From NCBI GenBank assembly GCA_050259035.1, contig JBLMZW010000199.1:1-7189 (forward strand): a DNA stretch of 7,189 nt, read 5' to 3'. Under the pieces are notes generated by a model. It was given only the letters and a program-made list of their open reading frames with translations, was not told the DNA's origin and ran no database searches. Source of the stretch: JBLMZW01 sp050259035. Lineage in GTDB: Bacteria; Bacillota; Syntrophomonadia; Syntrophomonadales; DTU052. Shown piece by piece: positions 4,362 through 7,189 of this stretch (its first letter is position 1; each line of letters starts with the position of its first letter). The position numbers were made by a program, and so were the translations under genes.

Positions 4362-6818
4362 TTGAAAAAACGAATAACATCTCTGATAGTCATAATGATT
4401 TTCATTTTGACTATGATACTAGGCCAATCTATAGCTTGGGCAGAAGATAATCCGTCTGATAACACAGTTGTTGAACAGCAGGCTGAAGATACTAGCTCTG
4501 ACGATGGAACACAGACTGACCAGAATACCTCAGATCCCAGTATAGTAACTGATCCGGACCTACAACCGGATTTTGAAATCCCCGAAGATCATTTAACCGA
4601 CCTGGATAAACCTATCACCAAGCTGGAATTATGCGATCTATTGATACATTTGTATGACTTTGAGAAATCACAGTTGGGCGGCGCTCCTGAGCCAGCGGTC
4701 CCAACCGTTAGTCCATTTAAGGATACCGACGACCCGGCGGTCTTGAAAGCGTTTTCGCTGGGGATAATTTCAGTACCGAAAAACCGTATGTTTTACCCGG
4801 ACAGACCAGCGACCAAAGTGGTAAAGATGCAAATGTTTTATAACTTCCTGAAAATCTTCGATCCCAACATAGAAGAAGACGTAACACATGATCCGGGTTT
4901 CGAGGACGCCGATGAAATTGCTCCCTGGGCCGAACAAGCAATCGCCTATCTACACGAAAAAGGCATCGCAGATCCGGACGAAAACGGTGAATTTAATCCG
5001 AACGATACCATAACCAAGGAAGACTCCAATGAAATGACTGAGGAACTGGCAGATACAGTTGACAACCATAAACCATTTTATCTTTATGGCTTCAATATTA
5101 TAAACAATAGATATGTAAACCACGGCGGATTTACTGAGAACAGTATTCTAGATGAGGATAAAGTTAATGATGCCGTTGCAGCCAAAAAAGTTGCCATAAC
5201 CAAGTATGATGATGTTCAACATGATGGAAAAATAAAAGTTTCCGAGAAGGCGTCAGACGCGTTTAAGAGCTTAGACGTAAAGGTTGACGGTAAATACGAT
5301 GGTGTTGCCTGGAGTGGAGAGGTATCGGCGGAATATGGGACCAGTGAGGAAGTTAAACAGCATTCCAAGATGATTTCCAATATGGAATTCCATGCCGTCC
5401 AAGATGTAGGTATTCAGTTTAAAACAACTCCTATGAAGGATTTAATGTCAGATGATTTTATCACAGCCGTAGCGCCTTTGGCCGGTAACCCTGTAGGTAC
5501 CTCATTATCAGAAGATGATTATAAGACGGCCAAAGATGTAATTAATCATTATGGCAGCCACCTGATGACTCATTACGTTTTAGGTGGAAGACTGGACCTA
5601 AATGCAAACTTTAACGATTCGTCCGATGTAAAAATGAGTACTGGAGAAATTCAGGGTAGCGTGAAATACATGTATGCTAAGGTATCTACTGACGTTACCA
5701 TTAAAAATAACGTATCAACTATAAAGTCCAATTCCACTATTAACTATGTGGGAGAAGGCGGCAAAAATATAGGAGGCACGAACCTGGACGATCTGGTAAG
5801 TCAATACCCTGATTGGAGAAAATCTCTAGATTCCGATAATCCTAACAAATACTTAAATGCCGACATATGTCGACTCTTTGACGATAGTTTAAACTACCCT
5901 GTATGGAAGTTGCTAGACCCGAACGATAAGAAAAACGGCAACAATTATCAAATAATTAATACAAAACTCCAAATGGCCTTTGACCAAATTGCTAAGGACC
6001 AGGGTATTGCGTTGGAAGGATACGTTCCCGCGCGAGACGGGGAAATAATCACTGATATTACCGTTAAATCAGCAGACAAGTCAAAAGATATAAAATGTCC
6101 CTATGGGTATGATGTTGTTAAAGAATATGGTTGGAAACCGGCTAACGATGATGAGATAAACAACCCCATGGCCGGCGCGGTTGATTTTAATAAAGGTGCA
6201 GGTGGGAAGTTTATCTACGTATTCTATAAAATGGGCACATTGAAGGACGTAATTGATAATCCAGAGGAGAATAGAAACATTACCGGCTTAGAGATTACCA
6301 CTGGTGATGGAACGGCTGGTGATTATTACAAGATACCGGTTGACCTTAATCAGGGTGCCGAAGGCAAATTCATATATTTGAACTATGGAAGGTCAACGAA
6401 TGACGATCGGCATTTCAACAGGCTCAGCGCAATTGTAAGTGATTCTAGTCAGATCGATTGGCCAAGGGGCTGGGAACGGCCTGAAAATAACATGGATTTG
6501 AATAAAGGTTCGGGCGGGAAATATATCTATTTGATTATGCGGAGAGAATTTGTTCCCGATAATGATCCAAAAAATCCGGTTATTAAGCTAAATGGAGCCA
6601 AAACATGCACGTTTCGTAAGGGTGATTCGTATACGGATCAAGGAGCAACCGCATGGGATGCCAAAGACGGTGATATTACCAGCCAGATTACTGTAGAGGG
6701 AGTGCCGAAAAGCCCGCTAAAAGTAGGTTCTCATACCATTACTTATAAAGTAAAAGACAATGATGGTAATTATGCATTGGCAACCAGAACCATCCTTGTT
6801 GTTCCCAAGATATTCTAA
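4362..6818 (+). CDS. Secreted SLH-MACPF-MABP-Ig pore-forming-like surface protein
   Basis: 818 residues from a TTG start with AAAAGGGGG 8 bp upstream; the MKKR start directly precedes the hydrophobic core, and no in-frame ATG gives a complete signal peptide. Signal peptide 1-27, likely cleaved after AWA. Residues 28-72 are an acidic D/E/T/Q-rich linker. Residues 73-230 are a degenerate SLH region (FKDTDDPAVLKAFSLGI at 119-135, WAEQAIAYLHEKGIADP at 189-205). Residues about 235-545 are a MACPF/perforin domain with the signature YGSH (397-400) and GG (408-409), plus a later GEGGKNIGG (464-472); alternating polar/small stretches at 300-330 and 425-460 are candidate membrane-inserting segments. 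Residues 553-730 form a MABP-like beta-prism with three D-F/L-N-K/Q-G-x-x-G-K-F/Y-I-Y repeats. Residues 735-815 are a DUF5011/HYR-like Ig fold. Family knowledge predicts membrane binding and possibly oligomeric pore formation; target and lytic activity are unknown. It appears monocistronic. Confidence 0.9.
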   Translation: MKKRITSLIVIMIFILTMILGQSIAWAEDNPSDNTVVEQQAEDTSSDDGTQTDQNTSDPSIVTDPDLQPDFEIPEDHLTDLDKPITKLELCDLLIHLYDFEKSQLGGAPEPAVPTVSPFKDTDDPAVLKAFSLGIISVPKNRMFYPDRPATKVVKMQMFYNFLKIFDPNIEEDVTHDPGFEDADEIAPWAEQAIAYLHEKGIADPDENGEFNPNDTITKEDSNEMTEELADTVDNHKPFYLYGFNIINNRYVNHGGFTENSILDEDKVNDAVAAKKVAITKYDDVQHDGKIKVSEKASDAFKSLDVKVDGKYDGVAWSGEVSAEYGTSEEVKQHSKMISNMEFHAVQDVGIQFKTTPMKDLMSDDFITAVAPLAGNPVGTSLSEDDYKTAKDVINHYGSHLMTHYVLGGRLDLNANFNDSSDVKMSTGEIQGSVKYMYAKVSTDVTIKNNVSTIKSNSTINYVGEGGKNIGGTNLDDLVSQYPDWRKSLDSDNPNKYLNADICRLFDDSLNYPVWKLLDPNDKKNGNNYQIINTKLQMAFDQIAKDQGIALEGYVPARDGEIITDITVKSADKSKDIKCPYGYDVVKEYGWKPANDDEINNPMAGAVDFNKGAGGKFIYVFYKMGTLKDVIDNPEENRNITGLEITTGDGTAGDYYKIPVDLNQGAEGKFIYLNYGRSTNDDRHFNRLSAIVSDSSQIDWPRGWERPENNMDLNKGSGGKYIYLIMRREFVPDNDPKNPVIKLNGAKTCTFRKGDSYTDQGATAWDAKDGDITSQITVEGVPKSPLKVGSHTITYKVKDNDGNYALATRTILVVPKIF

Positions 6819-6875
6819 TCCATAGAATTTTACACTAAGATGAGGGGACTGTTCGAAGGAACCCGCTGGTTGACG

Positions 6876-6902
6876 GGGGACCGGAGAACGGTCCCCTTTT
6901 TT
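6876..6902 (+). terminator. Strong intrinsic terminator of the MACPF gene
   Basis: GGGGACCG (6876-6883) pairs perfectly with CGGTCCCC (6889-6896) around a GAGAA loop and is followed at once by six T (6897-6902). It lies about 58 bp after the stop codon, consistent with a single-gene transcript. Confidence 0.92.
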
Positions 6903-6923
6903 GCGTGCGCCCGGCTAAAAAAG

Positions 6924-7015
6924 GTGAGACGTTAAACGTGAGAGGTAAGACATGAAGGGTGAAACGTGAGACGTTAAACGCAGAGGCCATCCACGTTTTA
7001 CTTTTAACCTTTAAC
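6924..7015 (-). repeat. Heptanucleotide arrays in opposed orientations
   Basis: Nine 7-mers run from 6924 to 6986 (GTGAGAC, GTTAAAC, GTGAGAG, GTAAGAC, ATGAAGG, GTGAAAC, GTGAGAC, GTTAAAC, GCAGAGG); these are minus-strand equivalents of the GTTTCAC-type units. After a short gap, three plus-orientation units follow at 6995-7015 (GTTTTAC, TTTTAAC, CTTTAAC). The two arms are partly complementary and could fold back. The pair GTGAGAC-GTTAAAC occurs twice, suggesting block duplication. Confidence 0.78.
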
Positions 7016-7029
7016 CCGTAGGAACCACT

Positions 7030-7189
7030 GGGAACGCCCGGCAAAAAATGACTTGGGGAAGTTGCTTGAGCGAAGCGAAAGCCGCGTCCCCATGTCATTT
7101 TCGGGGAATGAAGAACCGAGAGAGGATTAACTAGGAAGGCCGGACTCTAGCCCGGCCACGATTGACAGCCAGGCTGGAGCCTGGCGAAC
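7030..7189 (+). repeat. Dispersed hairpin-rich intergenic repeat, copy B (reaches window end)
   Basis: About 160 bp, co-linear and same orientation as 3815-3973. The long stem is 7045-7059 with 7087-7101, again with the same T-T mismatch, and CCCG (7037-7040) can also pair with CGGG (7102-7105). The second stem is 7138-7146 with 7149-7157 (one A-C mismatch), and the third is a perfect 8-2-8 stem at 7168-7185. Most differences from copy A fall in the loops and between the stems. The window ends exactly at the shared GCGAAC, so the true right end is not visible. Confidence 0.8.

Noticed and set aside
6835..7098. Minus-strand reading frame of about 87 codons through the terminator and heptamer array
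   Set aside because: Its translation is made of heptamer repeats and hairpin sequence, so it is an accident of non-coding repeats.

Overview
The window reads as a chromosomal accessory region of a Gram-positive, S-layer-bearing Firmicute, most likely a Clostridia member of the Desulfotomaculum/Pelotomaculum kind. The basis is purine-rich G-run Shine-Dalgarno sites, a TTG start, an SLH-type secreted protein, an SBBP/CARDB surface protein and GTTTCAC-type heptamer arrays between genes. The lineage is an inference from style, not from a marker gene.

Layout: (1) 1-2034 (+) is the 3' part of a large secreted repeat protein, with seven visible SBBP beta-propeller-type units and then two CARDB domains; its 5' end lies outside the window. 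(2) 2035-2189 separates it from a convergent operon and holds a hairpin terminator that suits the minus strand best. (3) 3681-2190 (-) is a two-gene operon: a PadR-family repressor, then, after 22 bp, an LCMT/PPM1-type SAM-dependent O-methyltransferase. Directly upstream of padR lie four perfectly phased 15-bp tandem repeats containing inverted ACAGTT/AACTGT sites, a good candidate for the operator. (4) 3761-4361 is a long non-coding stretch with a 159-bp hairpin-rich dispersed repeat (copy A), a heptamer array, and a promoter plus structured leader for the next gene. (5) 4362-6818 (+) encodes an 818-aa exported MACPF/perforin-like protein ordered as signal peptide, acidic linker, degenerate SLH region, MACPF domain, three-fold MABP-like beta-prism and a C-terminal Ig-like domain. 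A strong intrinsic terminator follows. (6) 6903-7189 holds a second heptamer array and copy B of the dispersed repeat, in the same orientation as copy A and cut by the window end.

How the parts relate: the PadR/methyltransferase pair looks like an autoregulated small-molecule response unit, independent of the two large surface proteins beside it. The MACPF gene appears to be a single-gene transcription unit with its own promoter and terminator. It lies between two direct copies of the same non-coding repeat, so it may be a movable or deletable surface-effector cassette. The most notable content is the SLH-MACPF-MABP-Ig architecture and its repeat-bounded setting.
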